Shown piece by piece: positions 31,012 to 42,131 of a stretch of 64,000 bases of DNA. Under the pieces are notes generated by a model. The model saw only the letters and a program-made list of their open reading frames with translations. It was not told where the DNA came from and did no database searches. The stretch lies in assembly GCA_030407315.1 (NCBI GenBank), contig JALQPE010001962.1:62001-126000 (forward strand), read 5' to 3'. Both the position numbers and the translations under genes were made by a program. Numbering within the stretch: the stretch's first letter is position 1; each line of letters opens with the position of its first letter. Origin of the DNA: Asparagopsis taxiformis. Taxonomy: Eukaryota > Rhodophyta > Florideophyceae > Bonnemaisoniales > Bonnemaisoniaceae.

Positions 31012-34000
31012 ATGGCAAGACCGAGAAAGTCTAGGACTGGCCTACGACTACGATACAACAATGTATACCCTGGTCGTAATCGGGCTCGGCGTTCGACTAC
31101 CAGAACAGTTTCTGACCCTTTCTCCGTCCATCACATGGGCTGGAGACCAATGCAAAACCCTCTTCCTCCCCCACAAATAGACCATGACAGCACTTTGAAC
31201 ATTCCCCAGAATCCAAATGCTATCAACCACCGGCTCCCAGATGCAACACCCCCTTCCTCCCCTGTCCTGGATACGTCTACAACTGGGAACAATAGCTTGC
31301 ATGCTATTGCTCTGGTACCCATGGATACCACTGTCTCTCTGGAGTACGCAAAAAGCGAAGAGGGAAACACCCTGCCACCTCCAGCAGTTGAAAACCTATC
31401 CACCATTCCCGACCATTGTGATATGATACTTCCTTCTAGGAGTGAACCTGCTTCTGCTGTTGCGACAGTTCCTACTGAATTCCATCACGATAGTTCTGAC
31501 GAACCCGATGATGTATTCTCAGAACATGATACCGTGTCGAATGATAAAGACCTGCTACTACAGGAGGAGATAGAGCGAAACTTCTCATCTCTTCTCCTTT
31601 CATCTTCAATACGTCCAATCCAGACAAAGCTCGCAATTACATGACACAATGGACTACGCTGTATACTGTCGCAAAGCTGACAGGCTCCACAAAAAGTACT
31701 GCCGCTAGCTTGCAGGAAGATCGTGTTTTGTTCGATTTCGCGAGAAAAGGCTCAACGAATAAACATGTTCAGCAAGGTCTGCCTCATTATTCGACAATAG
31801 TGCGTAAGGTGAGACCGTGGCTATTCTACAATGCATGGTTGCGTTCAGAAACCGTTTATTTTCCTGTAAACGTAGAGCGCAGTGCAGCCCGTGTAGCTTC
31901 CTCCGCAATTCTACGAAGAAGCCGGGTCGAACGAGCAACAACAGGCCAATCAGCACCTGTACTTATCGTTCCACCAAGCGAATATGCACGAGCAGACATT
32001 ACTACGCCACAAATATTCGACCTTGCGTGGCGTGATAACACACAATTGGATGCTTCCGACTCGGATGAGTTACTAAGTTTCCATGGTAATGTGTGTACAT
32101 CCAGGATAGGAAAATTCAGAGAGTACTCTCTGAAAGGACAAAACTATACTCTGAGGGCAGAGGAGGATAAGGATGGCTCTCCGGTTCCTGCTTTCGGGGG
32201 TAGTATTGTGGAGCTTCGAGTGATATCAGGGCGGCACGCCTCTCCTCTAGATCCTACTCTCAGTTCCCTTTTCCAACAGGAATCACTATCTTCCAGCCAT
32301 GAGTCGTTCAAAGCTCTCACATCTTCTTCGTGGATTAACTCTGGTGCCGCATTTCATAGCAGGCTTTCGGTCTCCCCGCATTCATATGGGTCCGCCTTCA
32401 TCCTTCAGAAAGAGTCGTTCCGGGAATATGCTCGGCCGGGTGATCACCTGACAGTTTTATCACCCAGTCCTGAGTGCAACCCTACTCAAAATTGTGGTAT
32501 ACAGTTCTTCATTGGGCTTGTCGTCAGCTCTCCCGGACCGCCAGGCCCATCACAAAAACTGCTCTTTCTCGTCAACTCTGAAGGGCATTACAAAGTTGTC
32601 GGCGGAACTCGTGCAATCAATAATGTCAAGTTATTGAAACCAGGCACGAGCTCCAGCCCCTTTCATCCTACACATCTCCGTGGGGTTCTCAGCTGCGGTA
32701 CCACATACTACGTCTATCCATTTCTTTTATACTGCGATGACTTCAATGAAGCCTCTGGTAAGAAAGGGAGTGCTGGAGGATGCTATATGCTCCCAATGGG
32801 TCTTCCGCTGGACTGTCGCCGGAACAGTTCTGCTGTGCGCGTTATCGGTGTCACAGGTCCTGGTGTTAGTACAAACCATATCCTTCGACATATCTCTAGA
32901 GACATTATTCAAGGATGTACGTCGGGGTTTCGTGATGTCGATCCAGACGGCAATGAATGTCTAATTTTCCTGGACTTTATTGGTTTCGTATCGGATTATC
33001 CTGCCTGTTCTCATGTGCTGGATGTCATGGGGCACAACGCAGACTGCCCATGCCATTTGTGTTTCTTTGTAAGAGGGGGGAAATATGGGAAGAACTCGCA
33101 GTTTGGCTACGACACCCGTTTACATTCGAGCTCTGATACACACTTTCGCACATCCGAGCGAACAGCTGCTGTTCAGTCATCGGAAAGTTCTGCAAACATC
33201 TTGAAGTATCTGGGTTTGAGAACAGTGCAAAATATCACAGACACTCCATTGCATCTCATTGAAAGACTACTTCATGAAGCTAGGTCCAAAGGGCTGGTTC
33301 CAACCGGGACACCACTCGGAAACGATGGTCTACGAATCCCTGTCGTGCCTGCTATTCTGGACCCATACCGTTCGACGTTTGTTGGAATTGACCATCTCCT
33401 CCATGGACTGGCAAAGGATGCTCTGGACAATGCTTTTCCAAGCTTGCCTAATGATGGTGTGGGAAGGCTGGCCGACAGGTTCATGGTGGATGCCCTCCGT
33501 GTATTGGGTCTCGCAAATCAGAACAAGATATATAACTTCAACGCAGGTGAAACTCATACAATGGGAATCTCGGACAGATTTGCAGTTCTCCTCGTCGCCG
33601 AACACTGCTTCAGGTCTTCTCTGAAATTCCAATCGCAGACTACGAGGTCATCCGAAGGTAGCGGTTCAAGGTCACTCCAGGCTTCTGAAGAGCAACGCCA
33701 TCTGTCTCTCGAACTTGTTCGTCTCCTTTCCTCTATTTCTGCAGCTTCATAACTCCTACCACGAAACAATATCGACGGTTCTGAGGCAGTACAGAGAGCT
33801 ACAGGAAATTCTGCGCACAACAGTCTCCGTCGTCTGCAGCAGCTATCGAAAGAATATGCTACTCTAGTGGATGACCTGCTCAAGACTGTTCGTACCAGAC
33901 AGCGGAGCACAGCGGTCTCGAAGAAACGGAAGATGCAGACAGAAGGTATAGTAACGAATGATAATGACCACATTGAGATGGAAAACAAGACTGCTGGATT

Positions 34001-35056
34001 CCGGGCAAGGAAGATGCTTGACAATAAGCCAAACTTGCACCGTCTCATTGAGGCATTTGAACACACTGTTCCTCTGCTCGGACACGCTCGCCAGGTAGCT
34101 GAGCTATCATTCGAAGCAACACATCAACAAATGAAACGAGGTCTAGAGCATTCCGGAGGTGCTGACAGACAGTTGGATGCTATGTTAGCGGCACTCGGAA
34201 ACTATTGGAAAGGAAGCCTCCATCTTGCTTTGAAAAGTTTCTCCAATTCTACTCCAGCATCTGTGGAGAGACAATGTTCTAAACGGTTTCTCCTTCGTGT
34301 TCTATTCGGACGGGAGCACTGTAAATCCATGGAGAACCTCCCGGCTAGTACGCTGCATGACCTCTGTCAAGAACCCCTTCTCGAACATTTGAATAGATCT
34401 TCTTTACCATTCTTCTCTTCTCCATATTCATATTACTCGTGGACAGGAGTTCCCTCTTCATTACCACAGCAGGATTTTTCCTGTGGCAGAATTCGGATGC
34501 AGTCATGCTTCGTGGAAAACCTTGCAAGGGAGCACGTCTCAGTTCTGCCCACCCTGCCTGTGCAGCTTCGCCCTCTGCTGCGTCTCGGGACTTTTCAAAG
34601 CCACAAGAAATAGCTTCTGGCTGTGTAGTACAAGCTTGCTACTCAGCTTCCCCGTCTTCTAGAATTCTACAGAAGACCTGTTCACCTTCTTTTTGGGCTG
34701 TTACCACCGTATTTGACCTGATTTTTGATGGAAAAATTGCTTCACCTGGAAACGTTTGCATAGACGAATCTCACCAGGAAAACCTGTCTCCACCTCACGC
34801 TATTGTTTTTCCAGTTATCAAGCAGAAGTCCTCCCCCACTACGTTTGCTCCGAACACCGATTCCGGCTCCTGGTTTCTCCCTCTCACTTCAGGGGTTCGT
34901 AAGGTTGGTCTCCTCCACAATTGTAGCCCTTCATTATGTTCTGTGGAGCAAGGCACTTCGAATGGAGGAATTACGCATGGAGGTCCTTCGTTTATGGATG
35001 GTGGTTCCTTCTCTATTTTTGCAAGAGCAGATGGATATCCGCCAAGGACTGCATGA
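31012..35056 (+). pseudogene. CMC/Plavaka-like transposase of E1, disrupted
   Basis: Presumed to recognise the CACAGG ends and move E1. Start taken at ATG 31012 (MARPRKSRTG); 30937 is an in-frame alternative. Family features: PFLLYCDDFNEASGKKG (about 32715), a LPLDCRR segment, LIFLDFIGFVSDYP then CHLCFF (about 32960-33070), DHLLHGLAKD (about 33390), and SFEATHQQMKRG (about 34110), matching the E-x2-H…K region of the group. Breaks: a -1 shift near 31575-31600, where the first frame ends at 31644; a single in-frame TAA at 33750-33752, with the same frame open on both sides; and another -1 shift near 34480-34600, after which the C-terminus continues to 35056. Homologous to, but clearly diverged from, the X transposase. 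This copy seems unable to make the full protein. Confidence 0.7.
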
Positions 35057-35324
35057 TACTCTAGGGTCTAGTACATACGCTTTTATACCATATTCCTTCC
35101 CGTAAACAAACTTCCTCATATTGTAGCGTTTCCGTCACATACATCCACCTTGACATTGGCCATACTTATGTCCCTTGTCCCAAAACCTGTGAGACACTAT
35201 GTTCTATTCTATGTAACCATCTCTAATTCCTCGTCTATACCATTCATGCTTCTTCCAGAGCTTATCCTTTCCTTGAACTGGCTCAAGCCTGAACCAGCTT
35301 CCTCAGGGCGGAACGTACCACAAT

Positions 35325-35440
35325 AAAATTAAAGTAAAATTAGGTTTCTTTTACTGCAGTAAAAACTGATCTACCAAATGCATCTTCCTAGATCACTTTT
35401 TACTGCAGTAACTAGTCATTTTTTTCTAATTTTTCATCAT
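35325..35440. repeat. Hairpin H8, diverged member of the E1 family
   Basis: Core arms TTACTGCAGTAAAAACTGATC and its near-inverse are kept; the loop has ATGCAT in place of GTGCAC and the outer arms are largely degraded. Downstream of the transposase. Confidence 0.7.
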
Positions 35441-35499
35441 TGGCTCCTCAGCCTGCAATACACGTTTCCGCTCACAAGCGTGCAGCTCCACGCCAGCTG

Positions 35500-35537
35500 T
35501 AATGAAATAGAACACTACCTAGTTTTCTATTTCATTA
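35500..35537. repeat. Small hairpin followed by short tandem repeats
   Basis: TAATGAAATAG … CTATTTCATTA is a stem unrelated to H1-H8. It is followed by four or five imperfect repeats of GTCCATGACGTG up to about 35590. Confidence 0.75.
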
Positions 35538-37401
35538 CGTGTTCATGACGAGTCCATCTCGAGTCCATGACGTGTCCATGACGTGTTCATAGATCATCGA
35601 TGATTTGTTTCTGATTTGTCAGTACGAAAAGCGCGCGCTTTATCACTACGCAAGTGAAATACGCGACCTCTGGGCTCACTCTGCAGCAGTATTTAAGCCT
35701 TGCGTCACGCCGGGCAACATCACCAGCACCTGTCGCTCGGAGCACACCACCTACGCAGGATGGGGCGGCGGAGTGCAACCACATCCCTACGGATGTGATT
35801 GTGCCCCGCCGCCTCCATCCTACGATAAGGTTTTCCAGCTCATTTAGTCTTTTAGCCATTCCTCCCATTGTCTTTTTCTGCGGTTCTTCGTTGTTCTTCT
35901 GCTAACAGACTTTTCTTCCTTTCCTACTTTCTGTTTCGTCTTTCTCCAGGGCTACTGTCATTACTACGTTTTCTCACTTCTAATTGAGCTTTTGGCATAC
36001 CGTTTCTAGCACTAACCACTGTGTCATCCACTTCTTTCCATCTATGTGCCAGCAGAAGTTTCTGGGTTCTCTACAATCCGCTTACTCAAGCTCTGGCTCC
36101 ACTATCAACGGTATGTTCTCTCGCTTCTAATCATGCTTCAAGCGTTAATGAAATTACATTCCTAGCACTAACCATTGATTCATCTATTCTTTTCCTTCCA
36201 GGTGCCAACAGAAATTTCTGGCTTCCCCTCATCTATCTTTTCGTGCCTATATGTATTTGTAGTTACTTTATGTACAGCTAGTGTTTTGCCGTTTAGTATC
36301 TGCCATGGTGGCATAGTTCAAAGTTCCGTAGTGCAGTGTACAGATGATCTTCATGTCGTTAAACTTTTGGCGTTAGCTGCCCATTTACCTATTCCATATC
36401 CACTACACCATATCGTAAATCTTGCGTACCCGCTACTGGCTGCAACCTAGTCTAATTCATCGTCCCTATGCCGATTTCCATTCTACCTAGATATCGTTTC
36501 AGTCAGACCTATCCGTCCTGCAGTTTCTCCGCAAAAGTGTGATGTGCCGCCCATTCTACCTTTCAGTTTCTACCCAGAGCGCCCACCGGTACAACTACTC
36601 TACCCAGTGAACATGGTCCACGCCAACCCGACGGTACAACCACTATATCCAGTGGAAGTGAACCGTACCCATTACAGTGCTCCACGGTGGAATAATACCA
36701 GTGTCACGAGCAGGTGTTATAATAGAATATATCCGGGCTTTACACAGTACTGTAGTTTGGAAACTAACCGCGCTTTGCCTTGGGCCGTACATGCCCAGTC
36801 AATGGTCCCTTTCCAGATTATCGTTTGGCCAGTTCCACAAGTCAGCTTGGTCACGTCACATAAGCAAAAAGTCACCTACTCTGGAATTATTCCAATGAAT
36901 ACAATAATCATATTTTGGTCACCATCCATTCAGCGAGTGCTGCTTACGCCTGGTTTCAGACACCGGAGTGTCACGGTGTGCCCATTATATTTTATAGTTT
37001 ATTTCTACGAATCGCTCTGCACCTTCCACCACATATCGCAGTCACGGTGCACCCCATATCTAACTATACCCATATACAGTACTGGTTCCATTCCAACCAT
37101 CCGCTCCTGCGTGACTTGGCCCGTTCTAGTCAACCCGCCGTCCTGCTCATATATGGACGTGGTTCATTTCCATCCCTACGTGTCCTTCCGTACATGGTTC
37201 AGCCATCACCTCACGGCCACACCATAGTTCTGCTTGGTTCCTGCCTACTGTAAAACAAAATCGCCGTGCTGGTCTCAGCCCATGATTTTTTACATTTTTT
37301 TCGATGGGCCTTATCCAAACGTTGGGGATGGGCGTTCCGCTAAAATATGGTGACTAGTTCTACTGTACGATACGGCATTTTCCATGGAATATTCTCTATT
37401 T

Positions 37402-37415
37402 TTGCTTATCCTGTG
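37402..37415 (-). repeat. Right terminal inverted repeat of E1
   Basis: TTGCTTATCCTGTG; inverse of 14787-14800. Followed by AA (37416-37417), the second copy of the target duplication. Confidence 0.88.
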
Positions 37416-39093
37416 AAGCTGTGGGACGAGCAAACGTGGTAATCTCAAGGGACGTCGTTTTCGACGAATCGGCATCGGATGAAACCACTCAACCTCGCTC
37501 TGTTAAAGACTCTACATATATTGATGACGACAACACCTTGAACTACATACCGGACCATCCTCAACCCCGCATGCAAAAATCGGATGACGAGTCGCCCACG
37601 CCTCCACAGTCTCCCACCATCTCCGGGGGAGAATCGAGCCCCATTGCTTCTCCAAGCAGTCCTGCTCATCCTACTATACCGGCTTCCCCGAGCAACCTCT
37701 CCATTCCATCTGCTCCTCGGAAGTCTTCAAGACCTCGAAAGCCCCCGACTCAATGGTGGAAACCGACTGCACTCGTTAGCATTGCTCCGGAACTCCTCAC
37801 CTTCACTACCGCGACAGAGGGGGAGGATAGCAAGCTCTGGCTCAAAGCAATAGACTCCGAAATGGAATCTCTCTACACCACCCAGACCTGGATTCTTGTC
37901 CCTCCCAGTGAAGCCCGCAATCTTCTCTCCTGCAAATGGCTTTTCAAAATCAAGGATATTGTCAACGACGACGGAACGAACGGTGTGAAGTACAAAGCAC
38001 GACTTGTCACTCGTGGTTTTGAACAACAATACGGTGTTGACTACGAAGAAACATACGCTCCGGTTGTAAAACTATGCACTCTCCGCACGTTCCTCGCTAT
38101 TGTTGCTCACAAATCCCTCCATTGCGACCAAATGGATGTCAAGACAGCCTTCCTATACGGTGATCTCGATCAGGATATCTTCATGGAACAACCAGAAGGG
38201 TTCGTTCATCCGCAATACCCGAACCATGTGTGTAAACTGCAAAGAGCACTCTACGGTCTAAAACAAGCTCCGAGACAGTGGCACGCAAAGATCGACGAAT
38301 TCGTGATCGGTTAGGGGAGTTCAATAAAAGGTTCTCAATGAAAGACTGCGGAGAAGCCAAGGTCTGTCTTGGACTCGAGATCGTTCGCAGCTCGTCAAGA
38401 GGAACTCTGCACCTCAGCCAGAGTCGTTATGTCCACAAGGTGCTAGAACGCTTCGGGATGCTTGACTCGAGTCCCGTAGTCACCCCAATGGAATCGCAGA
38501 TAAGTCCTGCAGACCTCGAAGGGGAACCTATAGACTCTACACTATATCGAAGCGCTGTTGGTAGCCTCATGTATCTCTCGGTCGGGACTCGCCCCGACGT
38601 ATCCTTCGCTGTGGGACGGCTTGCCCAACATGTGGAACATCCGACAACAAGACTGTGGACAGCAGTTAAGCGCGTACTCCGCTATGTCAATGGAACAAGG
38701 AATCTGGGCTTGCTCTATCAAGCCGATAAACCGTTTCACCCGATCGCGTACAGTGACTCCGACTGGGGTGGCTGCACGATCAATCGAAAATCCACCAGTG
38801 GTTACGTTTTCCTAATGGCGGGAGGGGCCGTCAGCTGGAAGTCACGCAAACAAGGTTGCGTTGCTCTTTCCTCCTCCGAAGCGGAGTACATGGCTCTGTG
38901 TGCAGCTGTAAAAGAATCAATCTGGCTTAGCAATATTTTCCGCTCAATCACAGCAAGCGAAGAATACGAGCCGATCGGCATCAACGTCGATAACCAAGGA
39001 TCTATCAATATGGCTCGAAATGATGTGTCCGGAACTAGAACAAAGCACATTGACATTCATTACAACTTCGTACGCGATAGCCTCGACAAAAAC
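37416..39093 (+). pseudogene. Copia C pol, second part; YVDD lost and RNase H truncated
   Basis: Resumes at AAGCTGTGGG, the second half of the AYKLWD motif. One base is missing at about 37430, before VVISRDVVFDE, so the frame shifts immediately. The RT part has WILVPPSEA, MDVKTAFLYGDL (first catalytic Asp intact) and YGLKQAPRQWH. At about 38310 roughly 55 codons are deleted compared with A/B, removing the YVDD catalytic motif, and the frame moves on to EFNKRFSMKDCG. RNase H follows with YSDSDWGGCTI, SSSEAEYMAL and HIDIHYNFVRD. At about 39093 X2 cuts it. The RT cannot be active. Confidence 0.85.
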
Positions 39094-39435
39094 CGTCTGT
39101 GTTTTCGGAAGTGGACGCGGACGTCCAATCTCTCTAGTACGGGTCCTAGTCGGCCCCGAGATTTACTAGAACAAATGAACGTCCGCGTCCAAAAAAAATA
39201 AAAATTTTTTGGATGCGGACGTCCACTTTCTCTAGTACATATGGCGGAATACTAGGGCCCGACATCCACTTTCTCTAGTACATATGGCGGAATACTAGGA
39301 CCCGACATCCAGTATACAATATATCAGCAAAAACCGGGAGGGAAGAAATTACAGCGGATGGTAAATTCAGGGCCCATATCGGACCGTATTTTATTCTCTC
39401 ATATACGAAACTGCTCGTATACAATACGTCTCTCT

Positions 39436-39579
39436 AGAATAGGAAATACATATCTGGTCAGAATAGGAAATAAATACCTGGTTAGAATAGGAAATACGTA
39501 TCCAGCCAGAATACGGAATATGTATCCTGCCAGAATACGAAATACGTATCCAGCCGGAATACAAAATACCTGTCAGCAT
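39436..39579 (+). repeat. 24-bp tandem repeat, about 6 units (X2)
   Basis: Same unit as at 10367-10556, two units shorter. Confidence 0.85.
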
Positions 39580-39952
39580 ATCGTCGATCACCCATCTCCC
39601 TCACTATCGCGTACTCCCTACCATCCGAACGCCATGCACCACCATCCGCACATACTTCAAGAACCCTCACGACCTAGATTACAAAAAATCCGCTCCTTCC
39701 CAATTCCATCCCGCTTTCCTCGACACCACCCCAGCCCATTAAATCATCAAGACATCAAACACGAACATGGTCAGCAAAATCTTACACCACTTGAAACCCA
39801 CTCTCACTTCTATCGTATGCCCCAAAATATACACATACCAGAAACACCTCACAGCTTCATTCCCCATCTTCCTACATCCCTTCTTCACTCTCCTTCAGTC
39901 CTGCCGTTCCTGCTTCACCACTCCTGCATCACATACACAACATCAACCCCAA

Positions 39953-40281
39953 CAGTCAGATTCAAAACCAACGCTTACCACGACAGATATCCTAGGAAAC
40001 TCCCTTACTTACCTCTCATCCATCCTACACACAATACAAACCATGATCCAAAAACCTTGCAATGAATAATCAAAGTCAGCATTCCATATCTTCGCTAAAC
40101 ACATCCTGGCGCTCAATGAAACTTACCTTCCATCATCACCATTCCTGCATCACCTACACAATATCGGAATCAACCACAACAGTCAGACTCAAAACCAACC
40201 TTCCCTCGCTGCTTACTTTCAAAACTCGCACACTTACCTTCGCTCCACACAATACACACCATGACTCAATAGGCTTCTAAT
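39953..40281 (+). repeat. 227-bp minisatellite of X2, part left of copia B
   Basis: CAGTCAG boxes at 39953 and 40180 (227 apart). The array is interrupted by copia B at 40281 after target CTAAT. Confidence 0.75.
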
Positions 40282-40769
40282 TGTTGAAGCACTGGAATTG
40301 GCCCTGAGGGGCTCAATTACGTGAGAAAACTTTGACCCTCGATTTCTCCTAGAAGGAGTGCTCTAGGCGCTCCGAAACCTATCTCATCGTGTTCAGCGTG
40401 CCCGAATTAGTCGGGTAGCAACTTCTCCGAAGCTTCTACGACCTTTCTTCATGGAGATAATAGCGTCTGAAGTTTCAATTTGTTTGTCATAGTTTCAATT
40501 AGTAATTAGAAATGCCAGGATGGGTTGCCATCATGGCAGAGGGAAAATGTTATAATAAGTGTACACGTGTGGGTGATATGATTGAGAAGCCCACGTGTAC
40601 CAGATTGGCAGCGGGTGTTTGCTAGGACAGACTGTCAGTGACAGTCTGTCTGGAGCAGCCATGAACAGGCTGTCCTTAGCACCGCCGACGCACCTCGGCG
40701 AGAATACAAATTATGTAGTGAGCTCGCAGATTCAATAAACGCTCGGTAAGCGACCAATTCGTCTCAACA
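40282..40769 (+). repeat. 5' LTR of copia B
   Basis: 488 bp. Shares with the 3' LTR a GTACACGTGTGGG…CCCACGTGTAC stem with CACGTG boxes, the GACAGACTGTC inverted repeat, and AATAAA near the end. Confidence 0.93.
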
Positions 40770-40789
40770 GGTTATGGGCCCAGTGCGCT
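40770..40789 (+). promoter_or_regulatory. Half initiator-tRNA-Met primer-binding site (copia B)
   Basis: GGTTATGGGCCCAGTGCGCT directly follows the LTR and complements the initiator tRNA-Met anticodon arm, as described for Drosophila copia. Confidence 0.82.
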
Positions 40790-41182
40790 CGCTCGGGTCG
40801 TTTCTTATTCTCTAGCGCTTCGGTAAGTGCGTCGTTTGCGTCGGCGTTCTCTTACCTATTTCGTCTCGTTCTCGCTTCGTTCTCTCTTCTCTTCGTCTAC
40901 TCGCTTTTCTTCCGTTCTGCGCCTTCCCGCGCTTCCGCGGTCTTGCTGAGCGTCTCCTCCACGCTCCCCCGACGCCGCCGCGCACCTCTGTCGCCGCGCC
41001 GCACCTCTGTCGCCGCGCCGCGCCGACACTGTGTCATCCTGTCACTGACACTGACATCCTGTCATTCACACCGTGTCACACTGACACTCTGTCATCTTGC
41101 CATCCGTCTCTGGGTCATCGTCATCAGGTGACATCATTCTTTATCTGGGGTTCGCGTGCGAAGGAAAAAGTTTGGCCAGCGT

Positions 41183-41251
41183 CGCTGCTGGGACTCGAAC
41201 CAAGGTTCGGTACATCTCCGTGGACCGTCCAACCGACTCGGCTACCGGGCC
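41183..41251 (-). other. Antisense tRNA-like sequence with A and B boxes (copia B leader)
   Basis: Same sequence as 11728-11796: TAGCCGAGTCGG and GGTTCGAGTCC on the minus strand, about 34 bases apart. Acceptor stem not formed. Confidence 0.55.
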
Positions 41252-41432
41252 ACTCAAGGCCCAATTAGTGGAATCGACCTTTGCTTTTATATTGGCTAGT
41301 CTATACCTTTCTCAACTCGGTCCTGCTCTTGTAAGACAGTGACCTTGTCCTGATCGGTATAGCGTTATAGCCTTTACATATCACCGAATAAACTCATCGG
41401 ACCTTTGGTTTTCTCATCAACTCTATCCACAA

Positions 41433-41529
41433 GTAAGTTTATACCTTTCACCTTTCGGTCTATTTCAAGGTTTAGACCTTAGTATTGATCGGTATAACTT
41501 CTAACTCTCTTGTTCTCTTCTCTCTGCAG
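41433..41529 (+). other. 97-bp intron that splits the start codon (copia B)
   Basis: Donor CACAA|GTAAGT at 41432/41433, branch-like TTCTAAC, acceptor CTGCAG|TGTCTAGC at 41529/41530. A(41432) plus TG(41530-41531) form ATG on splicing. Confidence 0.78.
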
Positions 41530-41981
41530 TGTCTAGCAGTGACGAAGACCGCGTGGAACCGCGCACCGACGAGCAGCCTCCCAGGCTTCGTCGCGAGAGA
41601 GAGTCTCTTCAAGACCGGGTCTTCCGCAAAGCCTACAGCATCGGCGAAAGGAGGGATAACAAGAAGAAGTACGCCGCTCACAAGAAGGCAAACCGCTCGA
41701 GGTGCCATCACTGCAACGTCTTTCTCAACTCCGCCGAGTCTAGAGTCGCACACTTCAGCGGCTCTAGACATAAGAAGACTATCGAACGCCTCAAGGAAGG
41801 TGATCTCAAGGTCTGCAAGCCCTGCGGTGTCATCGTTCGCACCCAGAGCGAGTTCGACAACCACCTCCGCGGTAGTCGCCACCGTGGCATCGAGAAGACT
41901 CTCAAAGCCGGTAAAGCCTCTAGGGCTTCCTCCTCCTCCGATAAGTTGTACTCCTCTTCTCTAGACACAATAGAAATCTAG
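41530..41981 (+). CDS. Accessory two-zinc-finger protein, exon 2 (copia B)
   Basis: 150 residues, intact. Two U1/JAZ-type C2H2 fingers at about 41702-41770 and 41815-41885; Lys/Arg-rich between and Ser-rich at the end. No internal Met codon. The start comes from splicing. Sits 150 bases before gag ATG 42132. Essentially identical to copia A apart from a few substitutions. Likely RNA- or dsRNA-binding by family; role in the element unknown. Confidence 0.78.
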
Positions 41982-42131
41982 CTGATTTCTCTTTGATAAA
42001 CCTTGTTTCTTGTTCTGCACTCATCTAGCTCTGAGCTAAAAGTCTTTATCCTATAGATCCCAGCTTGGTCCTAGACGACTATCGGTTGTCCACTTGGGAA
42101 GGGTCGAACAGGTAAGACATAATACAGAACC

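Larger units (their letters stand above)
35057..37401. other. Right subterminal region of E1; no gene seen
   Basis: Contains H8, the small hairpin above, a direct repeat of about 155 bases (AGCACTAACCA…CAGAA(G/A)TTTCTGG at about 36010 and 36165), a twice-repeated CGGTACAAC…CCAGTG box (about 36588 and 36640), and GTCACGGTG boxes near 36970 and 37040 that are inverted relative to the left end. The long frame at 36544-37227 has no recognisable domain. Confidence 0.55.
14787..37415 (+). mobile_element. E1: 22.6-kb cargo-carrying CMC/Plavaka-like DNA transposon
   Basis: Ends are a 14-bp perfect inverted repeat CACAGGATAAGCAA…TTGCTTATCCTGTG, flanked on both sides by AA. Removing one AA and the element rejoins copia C pol at the conserved AYKLWD motif, which defines both boundaries. 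Ends starting CAC and a 2-bp duplication suit the CMC (CACTA-Mirage-Chapaev) group, and the transposase inside agrees. Cargo: Tudor-like(?), unknown, DNA methyltransferase-SET, ParB-like/zinc, 2OG-Fe(II) dioxygenase-like, transposase. Eight related hairpins separate the genes from 19.3 kb on. Several genes carry one-base frameshifts, so this copy may be decayed or contain assembly errors. Confidence 0.82.
10770..39093 (+). mobile_element. Copia C: Ty1/copia retrotransposon broken by E1 and X2
   Basis: Starts with a 546-bp LTR and primer site, spliced zinc-finger ORF and gag-pol. Pol is interrupted at 14786 by E1 and resumes at 37416. It is then cut in RNase H at about 39093 by X2. The 3' end and 3' LTR are not found in the window. 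Leader and LTR are nearly identical to A/B, but from about codon 40 of gag onward the protein is clearly diverged, so C is a mosaic. Confidence 0.8.

Noticed and set aside
35857..36300. Introns with splice-like CAG words in the right end of E1
   Set aside because: CAG words follow C/T tracts, but no flanking coding exons can be joined; treated as direct repeats.
36544..37227. Open frame of 227 codons near the right end of E1
   Set aside because: No recognisable domain, in a repeat-rich subterminal region with the same kind of chance frames on all sides.
14787..37415. Bacterial or phage origin for the whole E1 region because of DPPY and ParB-like genes
   Set aside because: Ends, transposase, SET domain, nuclear signals and insertion in a copia element are eukaryotic; only individual domains may have been acquired.
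39094..39110. CGTCTGTG at the X ends as an inverted CACAGACG terminal repeat
   Set aside because: The sequence to its right is the same in X1 and X2, so it is the start of X, not a junction with variable flank; the opposite end is not available for comparison.
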